Shown here: in pieces, positions 1-6,836 of the stretch
Layout: each line of letters starts with the position of its first letter
How positions within the stretch are numbered: position 1 is the stretch's first letter
Assembly: GCA_016200125.1 (NCBI GenBank)
Contig: JACQFK010000217.1
Coordinates: 1 to 15,614, forward strand
Reading direction: 5' to 3'
Length of the DNA: 15,614 nt
Origin: Planctomycetota bacterium
GTDB taxonomy: Bacteria > Planctomycetota > MHYJ01 > JACPRB01
Made by a program: the position numbers and the translations under genes
The notes under the pieces: generated by a model
Database searches by the model: none
Told to the model about the DNA's origin: nothing
The model's input: the letters and a program-made list of their open reading frames with translations, nothing else

Positions 1-1494
1 CCGGTTCTGCTTCTCGATCCCCTCGAAGCGCGCGTGGTGGAGGATCGCCCTCAGCTTGCGGCGCTCGGCCCGGCTCGTCGACGGCTTCTCGTTCACCACG
101 ATGCCCGTCACCGTCTGGGCCGCATTCCGGCGCTGGACGCGGACCTTCTTCTCGTTGACCTCGAAGCCCTCGGCCTCGCAGAGGTGGCGCGTGCGGGCGA
201 GCAGCCAGCCGACGCTCTTCGGATTCTTCTCCCCCTTCGGCACGAGCGTGTCTCCGGAGAAGGTGAGATCGTCCGCATAGCGGGTGTAGGTCCAGCCGAG
301 CTTCGCCGCGACGCCGCCCAGGCGGCGGTCGAGCGTCCAGGCCGCGAGGTTGGAAAGCGCGGGACTCGTGCAGGCGCCCTGCGGCAGCGCCCGCGGGCCC
401 GTCGCAACGAAGTACTTCCGCCCCGAGTACTCGACCTCGCGCCGCGGCGCCTCGGTGCAGAGCAGGGCGAAGACCGTCGCGACCGCCGGCGAGTAGCCGA
501 GCGATTCGAAAAGTCCGCGGACCCGGGGGAACGTGATCGTCGGGAAGAAGTCCCTCAGGTCGACGTTGACGACGATCGTCCGCTTCACGTGAGGCGCGGC
601 GTTCGTCACGGTGGAGCGGCCGGGGACGAACCCGTGGGCGACGGGGCCGGCGGGGACCTTCGACAGGATGTTCTCGAGGATCCAGGCCTGGGCCGCGGCG
701 AGCTTCGGCTGCGGGGCCCAGATGTCGCGCAGGCCGCCGCTCTTCTTGGGGATCTGGAAGCGGACGTAGTGCGACACCGTCGACGCCTCGCTGTGGAACG
801 CGAGCCAGCGGAGCCGCAGGATCGGGATCGAGAGCGCGGCCGCGACCTGGTCGGGCGTCGCGAGCGACGGCAGCCCGAACTTCCGCAGCTTCCCCTCGTC
901 CGAGGTCCGCCCGGCGAGCCCGCCGGAGACGCCGCGGCCCAGGAAGATGATGTCCGCCGCCTTCCGGCGCGCGACAGCTTCGGCATGGGCTTTCTTCCGC
1001 TCCTCGGCCTGGCGCTTCTTCTCTGCCTTGAGGGCGGCGCGCTCCTCCTTGCTCCGGGCGACGGCGGCCTGGGCCTGCACCCGAAGGATCGCCTCGTCGC
1101 CTTTCTTGAGGAGCATGAGGTCGCCCACCCGGTGGATCTCCGCGAGCTGCTCGGGGGTCAGATAGCCGCGCGTCACCAGCGCCCGGTCGATCAGCTTGGT
1201 GCGCGCGTCGTCGCCGGGCGGGATCGTGTCGGTGCGGCCCCACCAGGGCGACGTCGCGACCTCCGACGACTTCGATTTCTGCCGCAGCTCCTTGTCGGAG
1301 ATGGGGGCGAAGTCCTCGGCGGCGTAGTCCGCCGTCGGGCGGGGCGCCGGGGGCGGCGCCTTCGGCGCCGCGGCCGGCAACCGAGCGGGGGCCGGGCGCA
1401 GGGGGAAGACGGGCTGCGCAGGGCGGACGATGACCGCCTTCTTCTGCGGCATGCCGCCGAAGAGCAGATTCCGGAGCCAGTCAAAGAATCCCAT
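1..1494 (-). CDS. Retron-type reverse transcriptase with long N-terminal extension (3' end beyond left edge)
   Basis: Reverse-transcribes the msd part of the adjacent ncRNA into msDNA. An uninterrupted minus-strand frame of 498 codons runs from the ATG at 1494 off the left edge. Seen: the retron region-X motif NAXXH as N298-A-A-P-H302; palm motif A with D312 in NVDLRDFFPTI; LPQGACTSP (Q372-P378); the catalytic YADD box at residues 406-409; and the region-Y motif VTG at 462-464. NAXXH plus VTG is what separates retron RTs from group II intron and other RTs. Ahead of the RT core (from about residue 205) is an unusual extension: an amphipathic start (MGFFDWLRNLLFGG), an Ala/Pro-rich linker (about 25-55), a small helical segment (about 95-140) and a highly charged Lys/Glu/Arg helix (about 148-180). 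Myxobacterial retron RTs of the Mx162 kind are also extended. No clear Shine-Dalgarno precedes the ATG, which lies 3 nt past the a2 repeat. The C-terminal thumb is incomplete here. Identity is very secure; the exact start less so. Confidence 0.95.
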   Translation of the reverse strand, partial: MGFFDWLRNLLFGGMPQKKAVIVRPAQPVFPLRPAPARLPAAAPKAPPPAPRPTADYAAEDFAPISDKELRQKSKSSEVATSPWWGRTDTIPPGDDARTKLIDRALVTRGYLTPEQLAEIHRVGDLMLLKKGDEAILRVQAQAAVARSKEERAALKAEKKRQAEERKKAHAEAVARRKAADIIFLGRGVSGGLAGRTSDEGKLRKFGLPSLATPDQVAAALSIPILRLRWLAFHSEASTVSHYVRFQIPKKSGGLRDIWAPQPKLAAAQAWILENILSKVPAGPVAHGFVPGRSTVTNAAPHVKRTIVVNVDLRDFFPTITFPRVRGLFESLGYSPAVATVFALLCTEAPRREVEYSGRKYFVATGPRALPQGACTSPALSNLAAWTLDRRLGGVAAKLGWTYTRYADDLTFSGDTLVPKGEKNPKSVGWLLARTRHLCEAEGFEVNEKKVRVQRRNAAQTVTGIVVNEKPSTSRAERRKLRAILHHARFEGIEKQNR

Positions 1495-1497
1495 GAT

Positions 1498-1524
1498 GCT
1501 TGCGGGAGCCGTGCTCCCTCTCGA
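1498..1524 (-). repeat. a2 repeat of the retron ncRNA (pairs with a1 at 1697-1722)
   Basis: The reverse complement of this segment reads GCTTGCGGGAGCCGTGCTCC then CTCTCGA. It matches a1 at 1722-1697, except that two differences become G-U pairs in RNA and one base is unpaired. It ends 3 nt before the RT start codon, so closing the a1/a2 duplex would bury the translation-initiation region of the RT. Confidence 0.9.
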
Positions 1525-1554
1525 CTACGCACTCAGGACCGGAGACGTTCACCG

Positions 1555-1628
1555 AGGCTCGTCCGACATCTCGCGTGGGGAAAAGCCTCGGCTTGGCTCA
1601 GTCCAAACGCGAGATGTCGGACGAGCCT
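1555..1628 (-). repeat. msd inverted repeat (22-bp perfect stem, 30-nt loop)
   Basis: Plus-strand arm 1555-1576 (AGGCTCGTCCGACATCTCGC then GT) is the exact reverse complement of 1607-1628. The pairing stops at mismatches on both sides. A perfect 22-bp hairpin with a loop of this size fits the double-stranded portion of msDNA and is too long, and lacks a T-run, for an ordinary terminator. Confidence 0.95.
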
Positions 1629-1696
1629 AAAGCACAACGGCTCCGGGGATGCATGGGAGGCCGACTTCAACCGCGGCGGTACGCCGCAGAACAGTC

Positions 1697-1722
1697 TCGA
1701 AAGGGAGACGGCCCCCGCAAGC
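1697..1722 (-). repeat. a1 repeat of the retron ncRNA (pairs with a2 at 1498-1524)
   Basis: This is the 5' arm of the end-closing duplex that defines retron ncRNA. It begins immediately after the stop codon (1726-1724) of the SWIM-domain gene, so the RNA is probably made as part of the operon transcript or from a promoter inside that gene. No separate promoter was recognised. Confidence 0.9.
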
Positions 1723-1723
1723 G

Positions 1724-3340
1724 TCACGGTTTCCAAACGGCGGTCCGCACCGCCAGCAGGTGGCGGCAGGGACCTTTCCTCAGCCCTCCTTTGTGAAAGT
1801 GGGAGCAGTTGCACTTCGCCCGCTTGAAGATGCCGTCGACGTCGAAGAGCGCCTCGACCCGCGTGTTGCCCACCGCCGCGACGACGACGCGGAGGCCGCT
1901 CGCGAGCTTCTCGTCGCGCTCCACCCGGGCCGAAAGCGTCCGGGAGGCGACCGCCTCCGGGTTCTCCGGGACGGCCGTCTCGATCGCGATCTCGGGCGGC
2001 ATGACGCGGCGCCAGCGGACCACCCCGGCGGCGAGATCCTGGATCGACTGGCCCAGCCGCGCCATCCGGAAGAGCGCGGCGCGGACCACGTCGGGGCGGC
2101 CGCCGAACTCCGTCTCGCGCATCGACTGGCGCGCCTGGAGCGCTTCGGCCATGACGCGGACCGTCTGGGGCTGGATCTCCGCCTGCGGGGCCATCAGGTC
2201 GAGCGCGCTGGCGCGGGTCCAGTCGTTGACGGTCCAGCCCGACAGCCCGAGCGTGAGCCGCATCTCGCCCATCCGGACCACCCAGAAGCTGGGGAGGCCG
2301 TCGCCCATCAGGTGCACGTCGATGCCGTCGGCGATCGGGAGGAGCCGCGCGAGGACCAGGAGCCGCTGGCGCCCCCAGACCTTGATCGTCTGGGCGTTGC
2401 CCTCCCATCGCGTGTTGAGCGAGATCACCCTCCGGTCCCAGGGCTCCAGCACGATCTCGGGCGAGCGGCCCGGCGTGAGCTCGAACCTCAGCGCCCGCGG
2501 GCTGCGCCGCGCCTTGTGGCGCCGGAGGAAGGCGAGAATCGAATAGACCGAGTCCCGGTCGAGCGAAACTCTCCTTGACGGCAGCGTCATCGCCGCCTGG
2601 ATCTGGAGGAAGCCGCGGAGCCAGGTCTCCGGAAGGTCGATCTTCTCCTCGCGGATCCCCTCGCCTCCCCGGGCCCGCACTTCGAAGCCGCTGGGGTCGA
2701 CGTGGAAGCGGGTGGCGCGGTAGGTCCTCAGCGTCTGGAAGTGGTCGTAGAGCGCCCAGGAGTAGTCGACGTTCGTCGTGCCGGTCTGGACGGCGGAGGC
2801 GCCCTTGAACATCGCGTCGCGTTCGACGGTGAGGCAGCCGTAGCTCGACTCGTCGGCGCTGAAGCACTCGAAGAAGACCACGTCGGGCGAGACCGTGATG
2901 ACGGGGTCGCAGGGGGTAAGCCGGCGGAAGAGCTCGGGGTCGTTCTTCCGGAGCTCGTCCGCGTAGGCGCGCCGCGCGCCCCAGTAGACGCGGTGCCAGG
3001 TCTTGAACTCGCGGTCGAGGGTCGGCGGGAAGGACATCCCCTTGGCGATCTCGAGATCCTTCTTCGCCTCGGCGTAGGCGGCCTTGCGCAGCAGGGATTC
3101 CTCCTCGACCTGCTTCTTCAGCCACGCGCGGTAGGCGGTATGGTCCCTCGGCTTCCATCGGACGTCGCCGACGACGATCTCGTGGAGCGCGGAGACCGCC
3201 TCGCGGAAGCGGAGCGGCTTCGCGAGCTCGGCCTCGAAGGAGACCGGCGAGCGGGAGAGGTTGGGCGACAGCATGAGCGCGAGCGCGTCGGCGCGCTTCT
3301 CCACGCGGCTCCGGCCGTAGTAGGCGAGGTCAAGGCGCAA
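1724..3340 (-). CDS. Retron-associated SWIM zinc-finger protein (winged-helix-SWIM type)
   Basis: Middle gene of the retron operon, 538 aa, likely an accessory or effector component. The C-terminus carries a SWIM zinc-binding motif CxCx(n)CxH with C510, C512, C525 and H527 (AKCNCSHFHKGG...GPCRHLL), a fold associated with nucleic-acid or protein binding. The middle (about 345-400) holds a conserved-looking block with PSFWVVRMGEMRLTLGLSGW, which I recall from bacterial SWIM-family proteins. Residues about 410-460 look helical and could be the winged-helix part. No nuclease or protease motif was recognised. The start is TTG at 3340, chosen because a GGAG lies 7 nt upstream and it overlaps the preceding gene by 11 nt, implying translational coupling; the first in-frame Met is near residue 23. 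The stop is 2 nt from the ncRNA a1 repeat. Biochemical role unknown. Confidence 0.9.
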   Translation of the reverse strand: MRLDLAYYGRSRVEKRADALALMLSPNLSRSPVSFEAELAKPLRFREAVSALHEIVVGDVRWKPRDHTAYRAWLKKQVEEESLLRKAAYAEAKKDLEIAKGMSFPPTLDREFKTWHRVYWGARRAYADELRKNDPELFRRLTPCDPVITVSPDVVFFECFSADESSYGCLTVERDAMFKGASAVQTGTTNVDYSWALYDHFQTLRTYRATRFHVDPSGFEVRARGGEGIREEKIDLPETWLRGFLQIQAAMTLPSRRVSLDRDSVYSILAFLRRHKARRSPRALRFELTPGRSPEIVLEPWDRRVISLNTRWEGNAQTIKVWGRQRLLVLARLLPIADGIDVHLMGDGLPSFWVVRMGEMRLTLGLSGWTVNDWTRASALDLMAPQAEIQPQTVRVMAEALQARQSMRETEFGGRPDVVRAALFRMARLGQSIQDLAAGVVRWRRVMPPEIAIETAVPENPEAVASRTLSARVERDEKLASGLRVVVAAVGNTRVEALFDVDGIFKRAKCNCSHFHKGGLRKGPCRHLLAVRTAVWKP

Positions 3341-4982
3341 GCTTGAGCTCCGGGAAAAGCCGGGACAGGTGATCGGCGACCTCGGGGCGGCGGGTCGCGG
3401 TGCGGACGACCGCCGCGAGACCGGCGCGGAACTCGGGGGCGCGGATCGAGCGCGCGGCGACGGCGAGCAGGGGAAGGAGCTGCGGGGCCCGCGAAGGGTC
3501 GCGCTCGATGGCCGCCGCGATCTGACCCGCGGCGAGCCGCTTGGCGCGGTTCCCGCGGTGGATGTTGAGGAGCACGGTCGCCCAGATGGTCTCGAGCGGC
3601 GCCCGGGCGAGCAGGACGCGGAGCGCGGTGTCGATCTCGGCGAAGCGCTCGAGGTGGCTCACGATCGAGAGGCGGACGTCGTCGTAGGGGCTCTCGACGA
3701 GCTTGGCCCAGAGGTCCAGCCGGTGGCGGGCCCGCTTCTCCTCGGAGAACCAGGTCCAGGCCGCCTCGCGCACGTCGCGGGCGCTGGAGTCGATGAAGGC
3801 CAGGAGCCAGTCGGGGTTGAAGTCGGGGCGTGGCGACAGCCGCTCCCGGGCGAGCGCGACGGCGTCCTTCGCGGCGGCCCGCGAGCGCGCCTGGGCGAGC
3901 CGCAGCAGGTCGCCGGGCTCGAGTTCGCGGAGCTTCAGCCAGCCGACCCCCAGCCGCGCGACCGGCCCGAGCGGGCCCGTGGCGAAGAGCAGGAGCTGCT
4001 CCGTGGAGAAGACCTGAGGCGAGACGAGCTTCGCCATCAGGCCGCAGACGGCGTCGAGCACCTCGAGGCTCTTCGACTCCAGGAGCCGGGTCCAGGCCTC
4101 GAGCGGAGCCGACTCGAGCCCCGCCGCGGAGCCCAGCAGGTCGAGGCCGAGCGTCTGGACCTCCTCGTCGGGGTGCTCGAGGAGCTCGAACACGCGGGCG
4201 AAGGGAACCTTCTCGGTCAGCGCGGGGCGGGCCTTGAGCATCGCCCGCGCGGTGCGGCGCAAGGGCCGGGCCTGCGCCTTGAGGAGCAGGGTGAAGATCG
4301 AGTCGGCGTCCCACTGCGTCGCGTAGGCGGGCGTGGGCTTGAGCTCCCGCATCGCCGCGCCGTCCTTCAGGCGCCAGCCGCAGGTCGTGGCTTGGAGAAT
4401 CGGCGAGTTGTGGAAGAGGATGTGGGTCAGGCCCCAGTTGTCCAGCAGGTGGACGCCGCTGTCGACGTCCGCGTCGCGGTAGAGCAGGAGCGCTTCCATC
4501 GCGGCGGCGAGGTAGCGCTTCGGGTCGCGGAAGCCCAGGCGCCGGAAATAGCGCCAGGCGCGGCGGCGCAGGTAGTGGCGCGTGTGGACCGTGAAGGCCG
4601 CCCCGTCACCCCGCGGCGGGAAGGCAGCCTTGAGGTAGGTGCTGACGTCGCGGGTCTGCCAGTTGTAGCGCTGCTTCTCAACGCGGCGGATGGAGCCGTC
4701 CGCGACGACCAGGAACCAGGCCATGATGCGGTCGTCGCCCGCGGCCTCGGCGAGCTTGAAGAGCCGCTTCACGAGCGGCTTGAGCGGCGGACGCTCGAAG
4801 GAGCGGTCGAGGAGGAAGTCCCGCATCGCCAGGCGCGCCCAGTCCCGCGGATCCTTGATCCACTTCTCGGCGAAGGCTCCGATCTTCGCGGGGACGTTGA
4901 GGGAGTGCAGTTCGGCGCGGAACCGAGGGTCGCCCGAGGCGAAGTACTCCTCGAGAAGAAGAATCGACCCCTCTGCTGCCAC
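3330..4982 (-). CDS. Retron-associated HEAT/ARM-repeat protein
   Basis: First gene of the retron operon, 550 aa, soluble, with no signal peptide or membrane segment. It is almost wholly alpha-helical: from about residue 235 to the end it shows repeated helix pairs typical of ARM/HEAT solenoids (for example VFELLEHPDEEVQTLGLDLL and WAKLVESPYDDVRLSIVSHL). The first half has a distinctive basic and aromatic block (HTRHYLRRRAWRYFRRLG, about 132-150) and LDNWGLTHILFH (about 180-191), both of which look family-specific. Such solenoids usually serve as binding scaffolds; here it could recognise msDNA, the SWIM protein or a phage product (inference). Start is GTG at 4982, with a promoter-like element so close upstream that the mRNA would be nearly leaderless. 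No ATG is available until about residue 53. Confidence 0.9.
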   Translation of the reverse strand: MAAEGSILLLEEYFASGDPRFRAELHSLNVPAKIGAFAEKWIKDPRDWARLAMRDFLLDRSFERPPLKPLVKRLFKLAEAAGDDRIMAWFLVVADGSIRRVEKQRYNWQTRDVSTYLKAAFPPRGDGAAFTVHTRHYLRRRAWRYFRRLGFRDPKRYLAAAMEALLLYRDADVDSGVHLLDNWGLTHILFHNSPILQATTCGWRLKDGAAMRELKPTPAYATQWDADSIFTLLLKAQARPLRRTARAMLKARPALTEKVPFARVFELLEHPDEEVQTLGLDLLGSAAGLESAPLEAWTRLLESKSLEVLDAVCGLMAKLVSPQVFSTEQLLLFATGPLGPVARLGVGWLKLRELEPGDLLRLAQARSRAAAKDAVALARERLSPRPDFNPDWLLAFIDSSARDVREAAWTWFSEEKRARHRLDLWAKLVESPYDDVRLSIVSHLERFAEIDTALRVLLARAPLETIWATVLLNIHRGNRAKRLAAGQIAAAIERDPSRAPQLLPLLAVAARSIRAPEFRAGLAAVVRTATRRPEVADHLSRLFPELKLAP

Positions 4983-4990
4983 GAGTTCGA

Positions 4991-5019
4991 TTAAATTCGG
5001 TTCCTGGAGGAGCGGTCAA
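4991..5019 (-). promoter_or_regulatory. Probable sigma70-type promoter of the retron operon
   Basis: On the minus strand TTGACC (5019-5014) is followed after 17 nt by ATTTAA (4996-4991), close to the -35/-10 consensus. The expected start of transcription (about 4984) lies within a few bases of the GTG start codon at 4982, so the message would have essentially no leader; no Shine-Dalgarno is seen there. The short AT-rich patch stands out from the GC-rich surroundings. Confidence 0.5.
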
Positions 5020-5041
5020 GGAAAACAGGCGCCGCCCTGTT
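5020..5041 (-). terminator. Possible intrinsic terminator after the redoxin/copper protein gene
   Basis: AACAGG (minus strand, 5041-5036) pairs with CCTGTT (5029-5024) around GCGGCG and runs into TTTTCC. The stem is only 6 bp and the T-run short, so it is a weak candidate. It sits between the stop at 5104 and the retron promoter, where a boundary is expected. Confidence 0.35.
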
Positions 5042-5103
5042 CGCTATTCGTCGTGCGCGATTCGCCTGGAGGGCGGGACCTTCTTCCCGATTTTCGGTTT
5101 TCG

Positions 5104-6777
5104 CTATTCGGTCTTCACGTAGTCCAGATACCCCACCAGCATCTCCTCCCAGGTCTGCTGGCCCCAGCGGACGTCCTTGGTGGGGTCGGGATTGAAGGGG
5201 TTGTCCTTCGAGTTGTCGAAGCGCGCGAAGGCGCGGATCGTCGTCCCCTTCTTCACCGCCTTGGGCTCCTTCAGGCGGTAGCAGGTCTGCCAGTTGAAGT
5301 CGTAGTGGGGGACGTCGAGCAGGACCTCCTCCTTGCCGTCGGGCGCGACCGCCACGTACTTGAAGGCCTTGCCCCGCACGTGCATGTGGGGCAGGAAGCT
5401 CAGGATCTTCGCGTCGTTCGTGAACGTATAGCTCGCTTCCTGCGGGAAGTCCGCCGCGCCCGCGGGGATCCGGATGCCGGTGTTCGACATGCTGTGGGTG
5501 ACCACCTCCTGCTTCGGCGTCTTCTTCGCCCACACGAACCCGATCTGGGTCTGATCCTCGGCCGCCTCGCCGCTGGCGGTGTAGTGGATCTGGAAGGCGA
5601 TCGTCGCGCCCGCCGGCACGTACTTGCCCGTGCCCTCCGGGAACACCATCGGGCTTTCGCCGGGGACGAAGATGCCGACGTAGCCGTTGAGGCCGTCGAT
5701 CTTCGGCTGTTCCTTCAGGCGGTTGAGCGGGTAGATGACGAAGGCCAGGACGTGGTGGACGACCTGCCGCGCGCCGGGCCGGATCTCCACCGCCTGCACC
5801 CACTTGTCCTCCTTGAGCCCCGTCGGCACGAAAAGGTTCCGGTAGGGGATGGTCCCCTCGGCCGGGATGCGCTCCTTGCGGGGGATCGCGTAGGTGGCGT
5901 CGGGCGTGCCGATCTGCCAGCCCTCGCTGAACTTGCGCGGCGGCGGCGCGTCCTTGGCGTCGCCTTCCGGGGCGCCGGCGTCGACCCAGGCGGCGATGGT
6001 GTCGACCTCCTGCGCCGTCAGGCGGCGGTCGTTCTTGAACTCGCCGTATTTCGGATCGGCGTGCCAGGGCGGCATGCGCCGCTTCACGACGACCTCCTTG
6101 ATCTGCTTCGCGGACGACTTCGCCTTGGCGTACTGGAGCAGCGAGAAGGGGCCGATGTCGCCGGGGCGGTGGCACTCGACGCAGCGCTTCTGAAAGATCG
6201 GCTCGACGTCCTTGTGGAAGCTGAGCTTGCCGCCGGCGGCGGGGGACTTGCCGGCCGCGGCCGGGGCGGATTTCTCGACGAGGCAGCCGGGCGCTTCGGT
6301 GGCGGCGATGGACGGGAGCTTCCCGGCGAGCAGCGCCTCGATCGCGTCGACGAGGTAGTTGGCCGACGGCGCCTCCTTCGTGTAGCCGATCCCGTACTGG
6401 TCGTCGACGGCGCCGCGGTAGCGCAGGACGCCCTTTGCGTCGAGGACGAAGGTCTCGGTGCTGCGGTCGGGCCCGAAGAGCCCGACGAAGCCCTTGTCGT
6501 CGCTCGAGACGGTGAGGATGCGGACGCCCTTCGGCGCGTAGTCCTTCGACAGCCGGTCGAGGCGGGGCTTGTAGAGCTTCGAGATCGGGCAGTCGCGTCC
6601 GCTGAAGGCGACGACGAGCGCCTTCGCGTCCTGCAGCGCCACGGCGACGGTGGGATCGGAGTAGGTCCGCCCGATCCCGGCCTTCGCGGGATCGATGACG
6701 GTCGGCGACTGCTTCTGATCCTGGGGCAGGGCCGTGCCGGCCAGCATGAGGAAGAGCAGGATGCGGCTCATGGTCAT
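5104..6777 (-). CDS. Secreted redoxin / cytochrome c / PHM-like copper monooxygenase fusion protein
   Basis: A 557-aa envelope protein of three parts. After a signal peptide (about 1-19, MTMSRILLFLMLAGTALPQ) comes a thioredoxin-fold redoxin domain (about 35-155) with a single active-site-like Cys63 in GRDCPISK and no resolving CxxC. A cytochrome c domain (about 185-270) binds heme through C199-V-E-C-H203, with M235 (MPPWH) a likely distal ligand. The C-terminal half (about 285-557) resembles copper type II ascorbate-dependent monooxygenase (PHM): H341-H342 and H398 for one copper site, H464-M-H466 and M546 for the other. All expected ligands are present, so catalysis is plausible, but the substrate is unknown. 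Starts at 6777 or the second Met at 6771 are equally possible; neither has a clear Shine-Dalgarno. It diverges from the YeeE/YedE pair. Confidence 0.85.
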   Translation of the reverse strand: MTMSRILLFLMLAGTALPQDQKQSPTVIDPAKAGIGRTYSDPTVAVALQDAKALVVAFSGRDCPISKLYKPRLDRLSKDYAPKGVRILTVSSDDKGFVGLFGPDRSTETFVLDAKGVLRYRGAVDDQYGIGYTKEAPSANYLVDAIEALLAGKLPSIAATEAPGCLVEKSAPAAAGKSPAAGGKLSFHKDVEPIFQKRCVECHRPGDIGPFSLLQYAKAKSSAKQIKEVVVKRRMPPWHADPKYGEFKNDRRLTAQEVDTIAAWVDAGAPEGDAKDAPPPRKFSEGWQIGTPDATYAIPRKERIPAEGTIPYRNLFVPTGLKEDKWVQAVEIRPGARQVVHHVLAFVIYPLNRLKEQPKIDGLNGYVGIFVPGESPMVFPEGTGKYVPAGATIAFQIHYTASGEAAEDQTQIGFVWAKKTPKQEVVTHSMSNTGIRIPAGAADFPQEASYTFTNDAKILSFLPHMHVRGKAFKYVAVAPDGKEEVLLDVPHYDFNWQTCYRLKEPKAVKKGTTIRAFARFDNSKDNPFNPDPTKDVRWGQQTWEEMLVGYLDYVKTE

Positions 6778-6836
6778 CGTTCAGACCAAGATACCGGGTC
6801 GGGAGTTCGCCGGATTCGAATCTTTGGGGTGGACGG

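Larger units (their letters stand above)
1498..1722 (-). ncRNA. Retron msr-msd non-coding RNA
   Basis: Template and primer RNA for the adjacent RT. Read on the minus strand (5' to 3'): a1 at 1722-1697; a short linker holding the likely branching guanosine (G1696 or G1692); msr hairpin 1 at 1689-1671 (8 bp, one G-U, loop UAC); msr hairpin 2 at 1663-1638 (7 bp with one bulged C); the msd stem 1628-1607 paired perfectly with 1576-1555 (22 bp) around a 30-nt loop that itself can form a small hairpin (AAGC/GCTT); about 30 nt of single strand; and a2 at 1524-1498. a1 and a2 pair along their whole length with only two G-U wobbles and one bulged base. The RNA fills the gap between the SWIM gene stop (1724) and the RT start (1494). 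The msDNA would have plus-strand sense and span roughly 1525 to about 1635. Exact ends and branch G are inferred. Confidence 0.92.

Noticed and set aside
1..1494. RT as a group II intron maturase or DGR reverse transcriptase
   Set aside because: No maturase X domain, no intron RNA ends and no variable/template repeats seen; NAXXH and VTG are retron-specific and an msr-msd RNA is adjacent.
1555..1628. The 22-bp hairpin as an intrinsic terminator or IS end
   Set aside because: No T-run follows on either strand, and it sits within the a1/a2 duplex directly before a retron RT, so msd is the better reading.
34..1827. Long plus-strand open frame of 597 codons
   Set aside because: Arg/Gly/Leu-rich shadow of the minus-strand reverse transcriptase and ncRNA; no recognisable domain, while the opposite strand has conserved RT motifs.
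1533..3158. Minus-strand frame of 541 codons covering the ncRNA
   Set aside because: Pro/Arg-rich composition without domains; it lies out of frame over the SWIM gene and would translate through the msd hairpin.
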